Shown here: positions 1 to 11,500 of the stretch, piece after piece | Layout of the letters: each line of letters begins with the position of its first letter | Numbering within the stretch: the stretch's first letter is position 1 | Source of the DNA: Lunularia cruciata | Taxonomy: Eukaryota > Streptophyta > Marchantiopsida > Lunulariales > Lunulariaceae | DNA: 64,000 bases | Direction of reading: 5' to 3' | Assembly: GCA_948567375.1 (NCBI GenBank) | Contig: OX419755.1 | Coordinates: 74,094,944-74,158,943 of the forward strand | Position numbers and translations under genes: made by a program | Notes under the pieces: model-generated | What the model was told of the DNA's origin: nothing | What the model saw: only the letters and a program-made list of their open reading frames with translations | Database searches by the model: none

Positions 1-870
1 AGGATTACCTAAAGGGGACCATGCCTTGCACTTTGGCACCTTGATTCTAAAGCCTACTAGATGTAGCTCGGTAGTCAAGTGGTCAAAGGCTTGCCTAATC
101 TGATCTACATGGCACCACGACGTTTGTGTTATCTACCAAGGGAAGAAGTACAAAACTTGGCATGGCCAAAGTAGTAGATAAGAGAGCTTCAAAGTGAGCC
201 ATGGCAAATAAGTGTCCCCCTAAAGGATCTTCCTAACGTGTACCAATAGTTGACTCCAAGACAGTGACTCCCTCTTGTGAACAACCGTGTTGGAAGTAAA
301 GGAAAGTAGGAGAGCCATAAAGAGACTGCGCAAAAAGAATAAGACTTGCCAAGTGTCCACCACCTTCCCTAATCTCTCTGAAGATGGATGCTCATGAGAT
401 GTTATTAAATGTTCTCAACATCCACATGTAGGACAACCCACTTCGGATGGATATCGAGGAGTGCTCTAATGCTTAGAGATATAGCCTTATATTATCCGGG
501 TGTAACTACTCCATACTGATGTGAACTATGGTGATGTCCGAAAGTGAGAATGATATTGAAAGACACTAGTGTAAATGACCAAACGTAAGAAAATCTCTCC
601 AATAGCAATTAGTCTAATGCCCCTCTCTATCATGAAAAATTGACTAGCACCTAACACCCGACCAACTAACCTACATAAGAATGTGAATGGAAAATATTTT
701 AAAATATGAATTATTATGCGTTAATAACATTTTCTTGTCCTAGTATATATTGGAAACGACCATATATGCACTTGGTTTAGGGTATATCCTACATAGGGTA
801 TCGTAACACTTTGTAGTGAAAGATTAGCAATCACTTTTCCTTCACGATCGAAATTATATATTCAAATTTA
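1..870. other. Non-coding stretch, nothing recognised
   Basis: No convincing reading frame, RNA gene or repeat boundary was seen. The DNA is moderately AT-rich with stops in all frames. Around 870-1210 composition becomes more CpG-rich and purine-rich, as might be expected near a promoter or an untranslated first exon, but no protein there resembles a known family. Confidence 0.4.
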
Positions 871-1229
871 AGGAGTAATGAAGGAGCTCGACGGCTCTCC
901 GTTGGGTGAGACGTTGTCTGACCTGCAGGTTGTAGCGGAAAGGAGGGAAACTGAAGAAAAGGGAAAACGTCGTACAAACATCAAGAGAAGTGGGGCTCCT
1001 CGACATTGAGAACGACGGGTGACGGACTTTTCGACACCGACGGAAGAAGCGAAGGAAATGGAAGGTCGAGCGAGAGGACGAGGAGTGTGGAAGAGCCTAG
1101 AATGGAACAAGCAAATAAACGTAACCTTGCGCTGTGGGTCAGTTTTCGAAGTTCGTAGACGAGGATTGTCACTGAAACTTACCTGCACAGGTGCCCACAT
1201 CTAGCTGGAAGTAGTGGAGTTTGAAGCTG

Positions 1230-2200
1230 GCTCTTCCGGTTAGCCTTCGTCCAACAGAGAACAAGTTAACAGTTCTCCTCAACTCCTTTAAGGATTTTTT
1301 CGGTATCCTCTCATGGGATCCGTGCCGTTGGACTTCTGCATTGGAAGGTGGAGTTTTTGATTGGCCTCCATCCATCAGGGAACAGCTTAGCAGTTCTTCT
1401 CAAATTAAAGTTCTTGTTCAGGTAACCTTTCATGGGCTCGTGTGGTTGCAATTTAGCCCTGTGTCATTCGCAACTCATCATGTCCTACATAGGGTTATCA
1501 GTTCTTCTGAATGGTATAGCAGTTTCCGATGATTTATTCCCTCATAGAGCTCCGTGTAGTCGCCGCTTGGCTCTGTGACATTTACAACTTCTCGAGTCCC
1601 TTTGAAAGTCTTCCTAGGTTAGGAGTTTTTCTCAATTACTGCAGAGTTCTCTATGATTTGCCCTCTCATCCAGCTGTGTGTGTGATCGCAATGTGACTCT
1701 GAATGCTTTTATCTCAACTCGTCAGTCCCCTCAGAAAGATATCCCGTATTGGCTTCACAGTTCTTCTCAGGACTCGAAATTCCTTCGAAATCTTCTCTGT
1801 TTGAGCTGCATATGGTTGTAATTTGGCCCTGTGTGCTCCACTCTTAACTTCGTCAAGTCCAGTTTTTCATCCTTCGACCCTTTCTTCAAGGGGCTTCCGC
1901 AAGAAGAAATCGCCGCTGCAAGTCGAGCCTGTGCGTTTCACTCCTCTTGTGCAGTCTTCAAACTTTGTGACCCTATCTTCGAGGAGTTTCTAGGAAGAAA
2001 GTGGGTATAGAGCAAAGTGGATACTGCATATTGGTCCTTTAAACAATACCATGTAGTCCTTAATTGACATGCCCTTTGTATCACTCCTCGAGTCCGATCT
2101 TCTTACTTTTCATCCGTTCTTTGAGGGGCTTCAGGTTTCGGTGGAAGAAAGTTGGTTTAGAGCAAACCGGGCACTCCATAGTTTGGTGATCAAACATCTT
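1230..2200. repeat. Degenerate ~120 bp tandem repeat array
   Basis: An anchor close to 'agttcttctcaa' recurs at 1271, 1392, 1500, 1624 and 1759, spaced 108-135 bp. A second anchor resembling 'gcaatttggccctgtgtg' recurs at about 1322, 1446, 1559, 1684, 1813 and 1911 with the same spacing. Further degenerate copies, with words such as 'cttcgaggggcttc' and 'aagaaagt', continue to about 2200. This gives at least six diverged head-to-tail copies. Short open frames inside the array have no recognisable product. The array could belong to an untranslated exon or intron of the downstream gene or to an unrelated transcript; the sequence does not decide. Confidence 0.6.
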
Positions 2201-2349
2201 GTAGTGTCCTATTCCATAATTTATCTCTTTAAGGCCGCGTGGAACCAAATAACCAGGGTTTGTCTGTTCAGTTGCAGAATAATGAGTTTTTTAGGTTCTC
2301 AATCCAAGGTCTACTATTTTCCTGTCATTGTTTTCGGGCAGTGAATGGC

Positions 2350-3511
2350 TTGATAAATGTGATTGAGGTCCTAATTTTATAACTTATCTAACTATATGTG
2401 ATTGGTTAGCAGTGAATCATCCTTCTCTTATGAACATCTCCTCGATAATCACCAATGTAAATCGTTAATCTCCAAGTCTTGTCCTTCTAGGTTTTCCCAC
2501 TAGCCTGGTCAAGCCTCCTGCTTTACTTCTTCAATTCTTGCTGGCGAGACTATGTAATCTTTAATATACAAGTACGTTCCTTCTAGGTTTTCTCACAAGC
2601 CTGTGTCAATTTCCACTTCGTTGTACTTACTCATTTCTTGCAGATGTGGCTCTCCTTCTGCATGAGATCTTTGTATATCGTTTCCGTTTTGTAATCTCTA
2701 TTATAGCGCAGGGATCTATGAAGTTCACAAATAAAACTGGACAATGAAGACGGCTAAAGTTGATGGGCAGCATGGATTGCTTGGATCATTCTCATCATAG
2801 TGAAGCCGTAACTTTTATAAATATTAGAAATCTGTTCCATACGAGAACTTCGTAATAGTACAGTAGATATAGCTGCTTGAGACGAAGATAAAGTTAATGT
2901 TTAAGGTCAATCAACTCTTCATGGATAAATTTTGTAAAGTGTTGCAGTCAAAAACATGTTTCTATATCAAGTTAGGAGTGTATGTATTCTGAGTGGTTCT
3001 TGATCGATGTTAGATCGCACGATGGATCTAATTTTTAACTTAATTTTCTCGGCGGGATGCTTGCGAGCTACTGACCAAATTAGGAAGGTAAATGATTGGC
3101 TTACAGCTCCTTCTCTCTTTGTTGCCCATTCACCCGTCAAAAAGTAGCCTCTCGAGTACATCTGGAGTGTTCGAACTGGACGTCTCTTATTGAGTAGCTA
3201 AACTGTCAGGGGGCTCCAAGCTTCAACGATGTTTGACATTGTGTATCAGCAGGGTGATTCTTGTCAAGAGCTTATTCCTTACTCGTCTTAATCGATTCTC
3301 GTCAAGAGCTTCTCAATACCAATGAAATGGATTTTGTGAAGTCATCTTTCATCCATACTTTGAACTTACCATAAGCCTGAAGGCATACTTTCTTGTGATC
3401 AGTGCAGGTCACATAAGAAACGAGTTTTATTGTTGATCGTGGATCTCAGGGTATTCGTATATACAATTTTAAGTAGTTGACAATTGGTCTAACGGATAAG
3501 TTTATGCGTTG
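2350..3511. other. Non-coding region upstream of RTF1
   Basis: No gene is recognised. Short imperfect duplications continue here: a block containing 'ccttctaggttttc' near 2488 recurs near 2588, and 'tcgtcaagagctt' near 3298 resembles a block about 40 bp earlier. The region probably holds the promoter, untranslated leader or leader introns of the RTF1 gene, but no splice sites were assigned with confidence. Confidence 0.4.
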
Positions 3512-3775
3512 GATCACAGGTTTAGGTTTTACTGTTTCTACATGTGGAGGTCCGAGAAGTTCAATGATGCAGGGAGTTTCTAGCTTGCCTGTGTCACAGC
3601 AGGCTCTTTGTCATTACAGAAAGACTACATTTACATAGAGCGGTGCCTGCCACAACCTCGGGAACGTGCGATCACAGGTCTGAGGTAGGGCCCTTTCTCG
3701 TGCGGAGGTCCGAGAAGTTCAATGATACAGAGCAATTCCAACCCGCCTGTAACACATCAGGCTCCGTGAGCATTG
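3512..3775. repeat. 158 bp tandem duplication before RTF1 start
   Basis: Blocks at 3512-3616 and 3670-3775 align, each beginning 'gatcacagg' and ending in a 'caggctc...catt' motif. A 23 bp core is identical at 3546-3568 and 3704-3726. The offset is 158 bp. The second copy ends about 65 bp before the RTF1 start codon, so the duplication probably lies in the leader or core promoter. Confidence 0.7.
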
Positions 3776-3841
3776 TTCATCCATATACTGGTGCCTCGCA
3801 ATCTTGCAAACCTAGCACCCCGGTCTTCGGAAACAAGAAAG

Positions 3842-5746
3842 ATGGCAGACTCACTAGATGACATGCTGCTGGAGGCCGCTGGTCGACCGAAAGGTGGCCA
3901 TGGTGATACCAAAGGAGGTTCATCAAGTCGATCTAAACGTCGGGGTCCTTTGAATGATAGCAGTTCTGATGACCGGAGTGGAGGATCAGAGAACGATTTT
4001 GACGATGATGATGATTATGAGAGAGGCGGGTCTAGGAAAGCAGAAGGCTCGAAAATGCCACTCAAAAAGAGATTCGACTCTGCCGACAAGGATGGAGAAG
4101 AAGGGGAGCGAGAAGGATACGAGAGTGATAACATATCTTTTGGCAGCGATTTGTACAAAGATGAAGAGGATAGAGCCCGTCTAGCTGCAATGACTGAGCT
4201 TGATAGGGAAATGATTCTGCATGATCGAGCAGAGGCTCGAGACAACTTTAAGATGAGAAAAGATGCCGGTGCCCGGCACAATCAGGTGCAGAACAAAGCT
4301 GCAAAACCTAGGGAGAGAGATGTTGGCCCTCCCTCCTCTCGAATCCGTTCTTCCTTCAGGGAGCCGAGAGAGACTCCTAGAACTTCCAAGGAGAATGCTC
4401 TGCACGAGCTTGTCCAAAGGAGACAGAGGGCTCAGGATCCTGATTTGCAGAAGAAAAATCGTGATTCAACTGCTTCCGCTTCTAGGGAAAGGGATAGGCG
4501 CTCCTCTGCTAGAAAGTCTCGAAATAGAAGCTACAGCGATTCGGATTTCAGTGATGATGACGACGAGAGTAGCAGAGAGGACGACGATCGAAGCATCGCT
4601 GGTTCAGATGACGACGATGTACGAAAAGGTGAGCCAGATGCAGACTGGCAGGACATCAAAAGCATCACTATCAGACGCTCAAAGCTACATAAGTGGTTCA
4701 TGGAACCTTTCTTTGAGGACGTCATCGTAGGGTGCTACGTGCGAATTGGGATCGGTGTTTCAAGTTCTGGACAGAGCATCTACCGTGTTTGCCTGGTGAA
4801 AAATGTAGATGCAACACATCCTGAGAAACAGTACAAATTTGAAAACCGGATGACCCACAAATTCTTAAATTGTGTTTGGGGAGATGAAGGTTCAGCCGCA
4901 CGTTGGCAGATGGTAAGAGCTTCCGACCAAGCGCCAGCTGAGAAGGAAGTTTTGGAGTTGTTTAGAGAGATTGATAGATGTGGCGGCAAGAAGCTCTCCA
5001 AAGCCGACGTTCAAGACAAGAAGGAGGCTATAGCCAAGGTTAACTCATTTGTCTATTCTGCAGCAACCGTAAAGCAAATGATACAGGAGAAGAAGAATGC
5101 GACATCGCGTCCATCTAACATAGCGCTTGAGAAAGACCGGATTGTCAAAGAGCTAGCTGCCGCGGAAAACAGAGGGGACAATGGTGAAATAGATAGACTT
5201 CAGGCTAGGCTGAGAGAACTGGAGGAGTTCTCGACACAGGTGAAGAGCAAGGATGCGAAAGCTTTGGCTTTGGCTGAAATGAATAGAAGGAACAAGTTCG
5301 AAAACTTTAAGAATGCTTCTGACCTGAAGCCTGTTAATGTTGACGCCAAGGCCGGTGAAGCAGGATACGACCCATTCTCCCGGCGGTGGACACGATCTCA
5401 GAATTACTACAAAAGAGATGGTCCCAAAGATGAATCGGTAGTCGACGGAGCTGAAGGAGAGGCGGCGGGAGTTACGCCCGCTGTTATTTCCTCTGATGTT
5501 GCCTCGTTTGGTGTGCCGGCAAGAGTAGGGAAAACGAAGTTGTTCGCTCTCCATGATTTTGATATAAATATTTCCTTGGCTCCCCTTCAACAATTAGGGG
5601 GAAGCCAAGGAGCCCATCTTGCTTACATGTCCAGGAAACAAAAACTCGAAGCCAGTTGTGGCTCTCAGAGCGACACTAACGACAGCAGGCGGCACACTCT
5701 GACTTTGACAGTTAACGACTACAAGCGAAGGAGGGGCCTTTTGTGA
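3842..5746 (+). CDS. VIP5: RTF1/VIP5-like Paf1 complex subunit
   Basis: A 634-residue protein from one uninterrupted exon. It begins MADSLDDMLLEAAG, typical of plant RTF1 (VIP5), and ends with a conserved tail 'LTVNDYKRRRGLL'. Order of parts: an acidic, serine-rich N-terminus (residues ~30-60); a charged region with a second acidic block (~235-262); the Plus3 domain (~268-370) around 'SKLHKWFMEPFFEDVIVG' and 'YRVCLVKNV'; then an alpha-helical, probably coiled-coil segment and the conserved C-terminus. RTF1 works with the Paf1 complex on elongating RNA polymerase II; its Plus3 domain binds phosphorylated Spt5 and a separate segment stimulates H2B ubiquitination. In Arabidopsis this complex supports FLC expression. 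The ATG at 3842 is preferred over the in-frame TTG at 3773 because homologues start at MADS. Length matches the plant family (~640 residues, from memory). No defect seen. Confidence 0.95.
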   Translation: MADSLDDMLLEAAGRPKGGHGDTKGGSSSRSKRRGPLNDSSSDDRSGGSENDFDDDDDYERGGSRKAEGSKMPLKKRFDSADKDGEEGEREGYESDNISFGSDLYKDEEDRARLAAMTELDREMILHDRAEARDNFKMRKDAGARHNQVQNKAAKPRERDVGPPSSRIRSSFREPRETPRTSKENALHELVQRRQRAQDPDLQKKNRDSTASASRERDRRSSARKSRNRSYSDSDFSDDDDESSREDDDRSIAGSDDDDVRKGEPDADWQDIKSITIRRSKLHKWFMEPFFEDVIVGCYVRIGIGVSSSGQSIYRVCLVKNVDATHPEKQYKFENRMTHKFLNCVWGDEGSAARWQMVRASDQAPAEKEVLELFREIDRCGGKKLSKADVQDKKEAIAKVNSFVYSAATVKQMIQEKKNATSRPSNIALEKDRIVKELAAAENRGDNGEIDRLQARLRELEEFSTQVKSKDAKALALAEMNRRNKFENFKNASDLKPVNVDAKAGEAGYDPFSRRWTRSQNYYKRDGPKDESVVDGAEGEAAGVTPAVISSDVASFGVPARVGKTKLFALHDFDINISLAPLQQLGGSQGAHLAYMSRKQKLEASCGSQSDTNDSRRHTLTLTVNDYKRRRGLL

Positions 5747-5806
5747 TTATTCGTGACCATGTCTCGATCAGAGTAGTGTGTCGTTACTTAGAATGTAGCC
5801 TAGTTT

Positions 5807-5812
5807 AATAAA
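5807..5812 (+). terminator. Candidate poly(A) signal of RTF1
   Basis: A canonical AATAAA lies about 60 bp after the RTF1 stop codon, in a suitable position for a near-upstream polyadenylation element. No transcript evidence is available. Confidence 0.45.
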
Positions 5813-6864
5813 CTACAGCCCATATCTCTTCAGTGAATTCGAAGGAAAATATTGCCCCCATACGGAATAGCGTATCAATTTTGCATCACAGCTACCGGGA
5901 TTCTGATTGTTCACCCTTCAAGAGAGGTGTTGGTTTTCGTGTTGTAGGAACGGTCCTGGTTTCGCACACTTTCTAAAATCATGACTTACCACACTCAAAA
6001 ACTAGATGACAAATTGACCCCCTTGTATCGACTCAATTCAAACTCAACTACAGATATAAGTACGAATTGTATAGACACCGTTGCGAAGCATGGCTTCATT
6101 CACTCAGCTGCAAGAACGGTGAGAGAATTTTATGTCAGCGGAAACACATCAGCCTTTCGTTTTCACCCCTACCAGTGGAATCCCAAGCACTGAAAGTCAC
6201 TGGCTAAACTTTTGACTAAACTTCCGTGGATTATCTTCAGATTATGAGATTGTAGTACGTCCATTGAGTAACACGTTCGATCTGAAGGTGGTATGTGACA
6301 CATCGCGTGCGCAGTCTGCACACTCTATGTACCATGCCAAATGAAGTTTAACTTTTTAGGAATAGCAAATTTATCCAAATAATTGTTGAAAATTTGATTT
6401 TATAGAAAAATAAAGGTTTAATCTTGAATGATTTGTGCTGGGTATTATTTAATCGGAATATGTCGCTTCAAATAATTAATATAAATTTCAGGAATGTGTT
6501 GATTTCAAATAAAATGCTTATCCGAAAAGATAGCTTTATCTTTGTTTTGTAGTTGAGAGCAGCAAGAATTTAGCCCTGATAATATCCAAAATACTTTCTC
6601 TTTTAGAGGTGATTTACATAAAACTGTTGATTTCTTCTTGCACTTGAGCAGAGTAAGGGGGAGAATATTAAATTTCTATTTGAACTCAACATTATTCATT
6701 ATGTACTACTTTTTAGAAGCGTTTAAATTAAAAATAAATTAGTAAAGTACACCTTGGATCCTCTATCAAGAAATGAGTAAATCAAGAAATAATTTTGAAT
6801 ATTTATTATATATGACGATTAGAAATGTTTTAAGAGCAACGGAACTTGTATCAAATATAAGATG
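5813..6864. other. Intergenic DNA, no gene seen
   Basis: Downstream of RTF1 the sequence becomes strongly AT-rich, with only short random frames. Nothing is recognised. Confidence 0.5.
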
Positions 6865-7370
6865 ATGAAATATTATAAAATCATAAAATATCACCGGGTA
6901 TATGTAGTCTCTCGGTGATAGTTTCGGTTTTAAACAAACTTCTAAGCCCTTTGAAATTTTAGATATGTTCATCCTTCATTATATATCTTTGATTTTATTC
7001 TGTGATAAACAAGTCTAAAGGTAGCAATTTTTGTACTTAATCAATATACTGATTAGGTAATTCAAATCTTGAGTGATTTATAACATGTAAAAAACTACAA
7101 ATTTGAGTAAATTTTTAGGATGATGTAGAAAATATTACCGTGTAGATGTAGTCACTATATGATTGTTTTGGGTACCATGACTTGATTACCAACTTCTATT
7201 CCCTTAAATTTTCTAGATATGTTCATCCTTCAATATATATCTTTGATTTGATTATGTGGTAAACTACTACAAAGGTTGTAATACTTGATCAATGTATTGA
7301 TTAAGTAAATCAAAATTTGAATGACTTATAACATGTGAAAAATGTAAAAATTTGAATAAAATTTTCACTG
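6865..7370. repeat. ~250 bp AT-rich tandem duplication
   Basis: Two adjacent diverged copies, about 6865-7118 and 7119-7370. Matching landmarks include 'agatatgttcatcctt' at 6961 and 7215, the 'atatatctttgatt' that follows each, and 'ataacatgt' near 7080 and 7328, so the period is 248-254 bp. No coding capacity. Confidence 0.7.
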
Positions 7371-8136
7371 AAAATAACATGTAATATTTTGTAAAGTGAA
7401 TATATTTTTATTTGATTTCTTAAATGTACAAGAAACAAATCCAAGATTAAGTAATAATTCTCAATGAAAATTAAGACTAAAAATCAGGTCTATCTTATTC
7501 CAGAAATTTCTAATTATCTTTTCTATTTAAAAAGTTGCTCCAAAAGTTGCCCTAACAATGGGGAATCCAGAAGCAAACAAACCATGGTACTCCCTATTTT
7601 ATATCTCAACTAGTTGATGGTAAAAATAGAACATGAGCCAATTCAATATAAAGGAATCAGCATCATCCAAACTGAGTCTCTTTATATTTATAAATAAAGG
7701 AAGAGATGTACAAAAAAAGAAGAAGAAGAAAGGAATACAGGCCCAACAAGTGCAAAAGGAGAAAGGAGAAAAAGAGTGCTAGGTCCAATAGTCCCAAGTG
7801 GCCAAGAAAAGCATACAAAGACAAAGGCCAAAAGTACAATAGGGGGAAAAATGCACTAACAACAAGCACCTAAGAAAGTAAGGAGAGGTTAGTATACTCT
7901 TGAATTTTTGGTAAAGGTCTTCTAATGGTATGTTTGGTAAGTGGGGAGAGAGTGCCCTAGTTGTGATGGGTGTGCATAATGTAGCTACTTGTAGTTGAAG
8001 ACCCAAAGTTTGAGCACTGCAAAGTAACTTATATGCATTATTGGTAATAGGATATGAGCATGGCTGGAGAGACAACCAATGCCTCTCTCATGTGTAAAGA
8101 ACACCACTATGTATCCCTCAAAGTAGTGATGTAGAC
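7371..8136. other. Left flank of element A
   Basis: Low-complexity AT-rich DNA with an (AAG)n-like tract around 7715-7735; no gene recognised. The last five bases, TAGAC at 8132-8136, are the left target-site duplication of element A. The sequence resumes at 12787 on the other side of that insertion. Confidence 0.5.
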
Positions 8137-8559
8137 TGTAAAAGACCGAAACCGAGGAGAGAAATAGGAGAATGGAAACTCACATTGGGACACTTGAATG
8201 AGGGAAAACTCCGAATGCCTAGCATGAGCTTCGGCCTTGGTATTTATAGGTAGCATACAAGACTCTTGAAGCTTCTCAAGAAGCTTCCTTGAGCCGCTTT
8301 CTTGGAGTGCAAGCCAAGTTAACTAGGAAGCTTCTCAAGAAGCTTCCTTCTAGAAGCCGCCTACTTGGCGTGCAAGCTAAGCTAGTTAGAAGCTTCTAGA
8401 AGCTTCCTTCTAGAAGCTACCTGCTTAGAGCACAAGTTAATTAGTTGGGAAGCTTCCCAAGAAGCTTCTTAGATGCTTTTAGAATATTCTAGGCTATTTT
8501 GTCTTATTCTCTACTTTGTAAGCCCGACTAACTTCGTCTCTAAACTCCATATTGTTACA
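8137..8559 (-). repeat. 3' LTR of element A
   Basis: A 423 bp direct repeat of 12359-12781 with seven transition differences and no indels. It carries the same HSE-like array (perfect four-unit block at 8389-8406) and TATA box (8241-8248, minus). Confidence 0.96.
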
Positions 8560-11500
8560 TATTCCCCCGCCGCTAGTTGGCGACGTCCTTGTTGCCAGTA
8601 AAGCTTCGAAGTCCTTGATGGCCATCTGTGCATTTTGGAGGTGAGAAAGAGGTTCCTATGTGGCATCATAAAGTGGATACACTTTCCAAAGGACCTTGTA
8701 CTCCGTATGTTGGCGACGGCCTCGTTGAATATGGCGACGCGCAAGGATACGATCAACTTCGTACTCCTCATGATCATTGATAGGGATAGGAAGAGGGGGA
8801 GGTTGGACTCAAGAGGTTAAGGAATAAGGGTTAGGAACAAAGGGTTTTAACTTGGAAACATGAAAGACAAGATGGATACGCATGTGACAAGGTAAGGCAA
8901 GTCGATAAGCAATAGGAGAGATAATGTGGGTGATATCAAAGGGTCCTATCCAATTAGGAGCAAGTTTACGAACTTGGGTATCAAGTGGGAGAGGGAGGTT
9001 AATAGAGGAGAGCATGACTTTATCGCCAACTTCAAAGGTGAGATCATGACGATGATGGTCCGCATATTGTTTTTGGCGATTCTAAGCAACAAGGAGGTGA
9101 GATTTGGCTTGTTGGAGAGATTGGGATATAGTGGTCAAGAATGTAGAAGTATGAGGAACCTGAGAGGGAGGGGGGGGGGGGGGGAGAGAGGAAGAAGAGA
9201 ATATGGAACAAGCCGATCTTGGCCAAAATTGAGAAAGAAGGGAGAAAATCCGATGCTTTCTTGTTTGGAATTGTTGTAGGCAAATTTTGCAACTGCAAGA
9301 CATTCATCCTAGTTGGTATGGTGGACATTGACAAAGGCCCGCAACATATCCTCCAATGTATGATTGGCGCGTTCGGTTTGTCCATCAGTTGAGGATGATA
9401 GGCCGTGGATAAAGCAAGCAAAGCTTCCCAATAAATCAAGGATCTTGGTCGGAGATGAGTACACATGGCATCTCATGATGCTTGAAGACATTTTTGAAGT
9501 AGATTTGCACTAAGGTTGGAGCATCCACGGTATCACAGGTTGGTGCCAAGTGGATTTGCTTACTAAGCTTATCCACAAACACCACAATTGCGGTGTGTCC
9601 TTGTTTTGTCTTTGGCAAGGATGTGATGAGATCCAAGCTCACATGCTCCCAACGAGCGGATGGAATGGCGAGTGGTAGAAGGAGTCCACTCGGCTTCTGG
9701 TTGCTGGCCTTGTTCCGTTGGCAACTTTCACATGATCAAACAAAGTCTCAAACATCTCGTGTCATGTTGGGCCACCACCATTGGCGTTGGAGGGTGCCCA
9801 AGGTCTTGTCCACTCCCATGTGACCAGCTATTGGTAAATCATAGGCTTCTTGAAGGCGTACAAGTCAAAGATCACCTTTGGCTGGAACATAGATCTGGTC
9901 TGCATGGAATAAAAGGCCTTCCTTGAAAGAGAAGGTGTTGTACTCCTTGTCGCGTGCTGTCAGACGACCGTGTACCATTTGGAAGAAGGGATCTTGTTGT
10001 AGAGCTGATTGAAACTCATTATGGACCTTAGGGTCAATGGACACCATTGTAATTGCCGCCGTGATGAGAGGAAGATCCTTCAAATCAGGTTGTCGTGATA
10101 CAACATCAGGGATGACATGGAACCGACCTAGTTTGTACTCAAGTTTGATGTCAAAAAATTGGAGTTGCTCTTCCCATCGATGATGCCGACTCTTCATGTG
10201 CTCCAAGTGTAAGGTCTGCAACAATGGTTTGTGATCAGTTTGCATGATCACTTGTTTCCCCAAGAGATAATGCCTCCATACCTTGGTGGCATATACCATT
10301 GCAAGTTGTTCCCAATCTCAAGTAGAGTAATTTCTTTCAGCTGTATTTAGTCGGCGAGACACAAAGGCAATAGGATGTAGTCCATCTGGAAATTCTTATT
10401 GCAACACAGCTCCAATTGCAAAGTTAGAAGCATCAAAATCAACCACACAAGGTAGTTGAGGATCATATGGTTGAAGAATAGGTCTTGAAGACACCATATG
10501 CTTTAACTTTTGGAATGCTTCTTCATGCTTGGTGGTCCACTGGAAGCTCGAGTTCTTTCCTAAGAGGTCAGTCAATGGTGCAGCCACGTGAGCATAATAG
10601 TGGATGAACCGTCGGTAAAAACTGGCCAATCCATTGAATGCTCGTACTTCTGTAGCATCCTTTGGGGTAGGCCAATCAGTAATGGCCTTGATATTCTCTT
10701 CTTCCATCTTGATCCCCTTTGATGAGATCTTATGACCCAAGAAGGTAACCTCCTTTTGCCAAAAAGCACACTTTGACTTCTTGCAGTAAAATTTCCACTG
10801 TCGTAGTCGTCTTAGGACTTCTCGCACATGATTCTTGTGTTCTGCCTCTGTCCTACTGGAGCATTAGTGAGTCCGAATGGTAGAACTCTCCACTCAAAAT
10901 GTCCATACCTTGTGCAAAAGGCAGTCTTTTGCACATCCTCTCCTTCAATAGGAATTTGCCAATAGCCGCTACAAAGATCCAGCTTGGAAAAGTAGCGTGC
11001 TCCACTTAATTGGTCAAGCAGGTTGTCAATCCGAGGCAAGGGATATGCATTCTTCACGGTTTGCTTATTAAGCCCACGGTAATCAATACAGAAACAAAGT
11101 CCTCCATCCTTCTTTGGAACAAATAGTACCGGTGCTCCCCACGGAGAGGTACTATGTCGTATGAAATCCTTCTCCAACAACTCTGTAAGTGTTGTTCGCA
11201 ACTCCTCCAACTCCTTTGGTGAGAGCCGATAGATTGGTCTACTCACTAGAGTACTCCTTGGCAATAACTCAATCTTGAAGGGCATACCTTGATCAGAGGG
11301 TAATCCCTTTGGCAGATCATCCGGAAACACATCTGCAAACTCCTGAACTATCCGATCAACCATTGCTTGATGCGGCACCTGGCCCTCCTCAGATTGTTCT
11401 TGTGCAATCGGCTTGATCCACACCGCAAATACAGACTTATCTTCCTCCAAAGCTTGCTCTATGGCTGCTTCATTAACAAACTTCCCTTGTAGGGACTCAT

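Noticed and set aside
868-1200. 110-codon minus-strand frame in the GC-richer block upstream of RTF1
   Set aside because: Composition is unlike a conserved protein, no domain is seen and the plus strand is equally open. Treated as leader-like or non-coding DNA.
8511-8777. 88-codon minus frame next to the 3' LTR of element A
   Set aside because: It is one frame off the chromodomain reading (EYKVLW, YDAT, EPL), which explains the sequence better.
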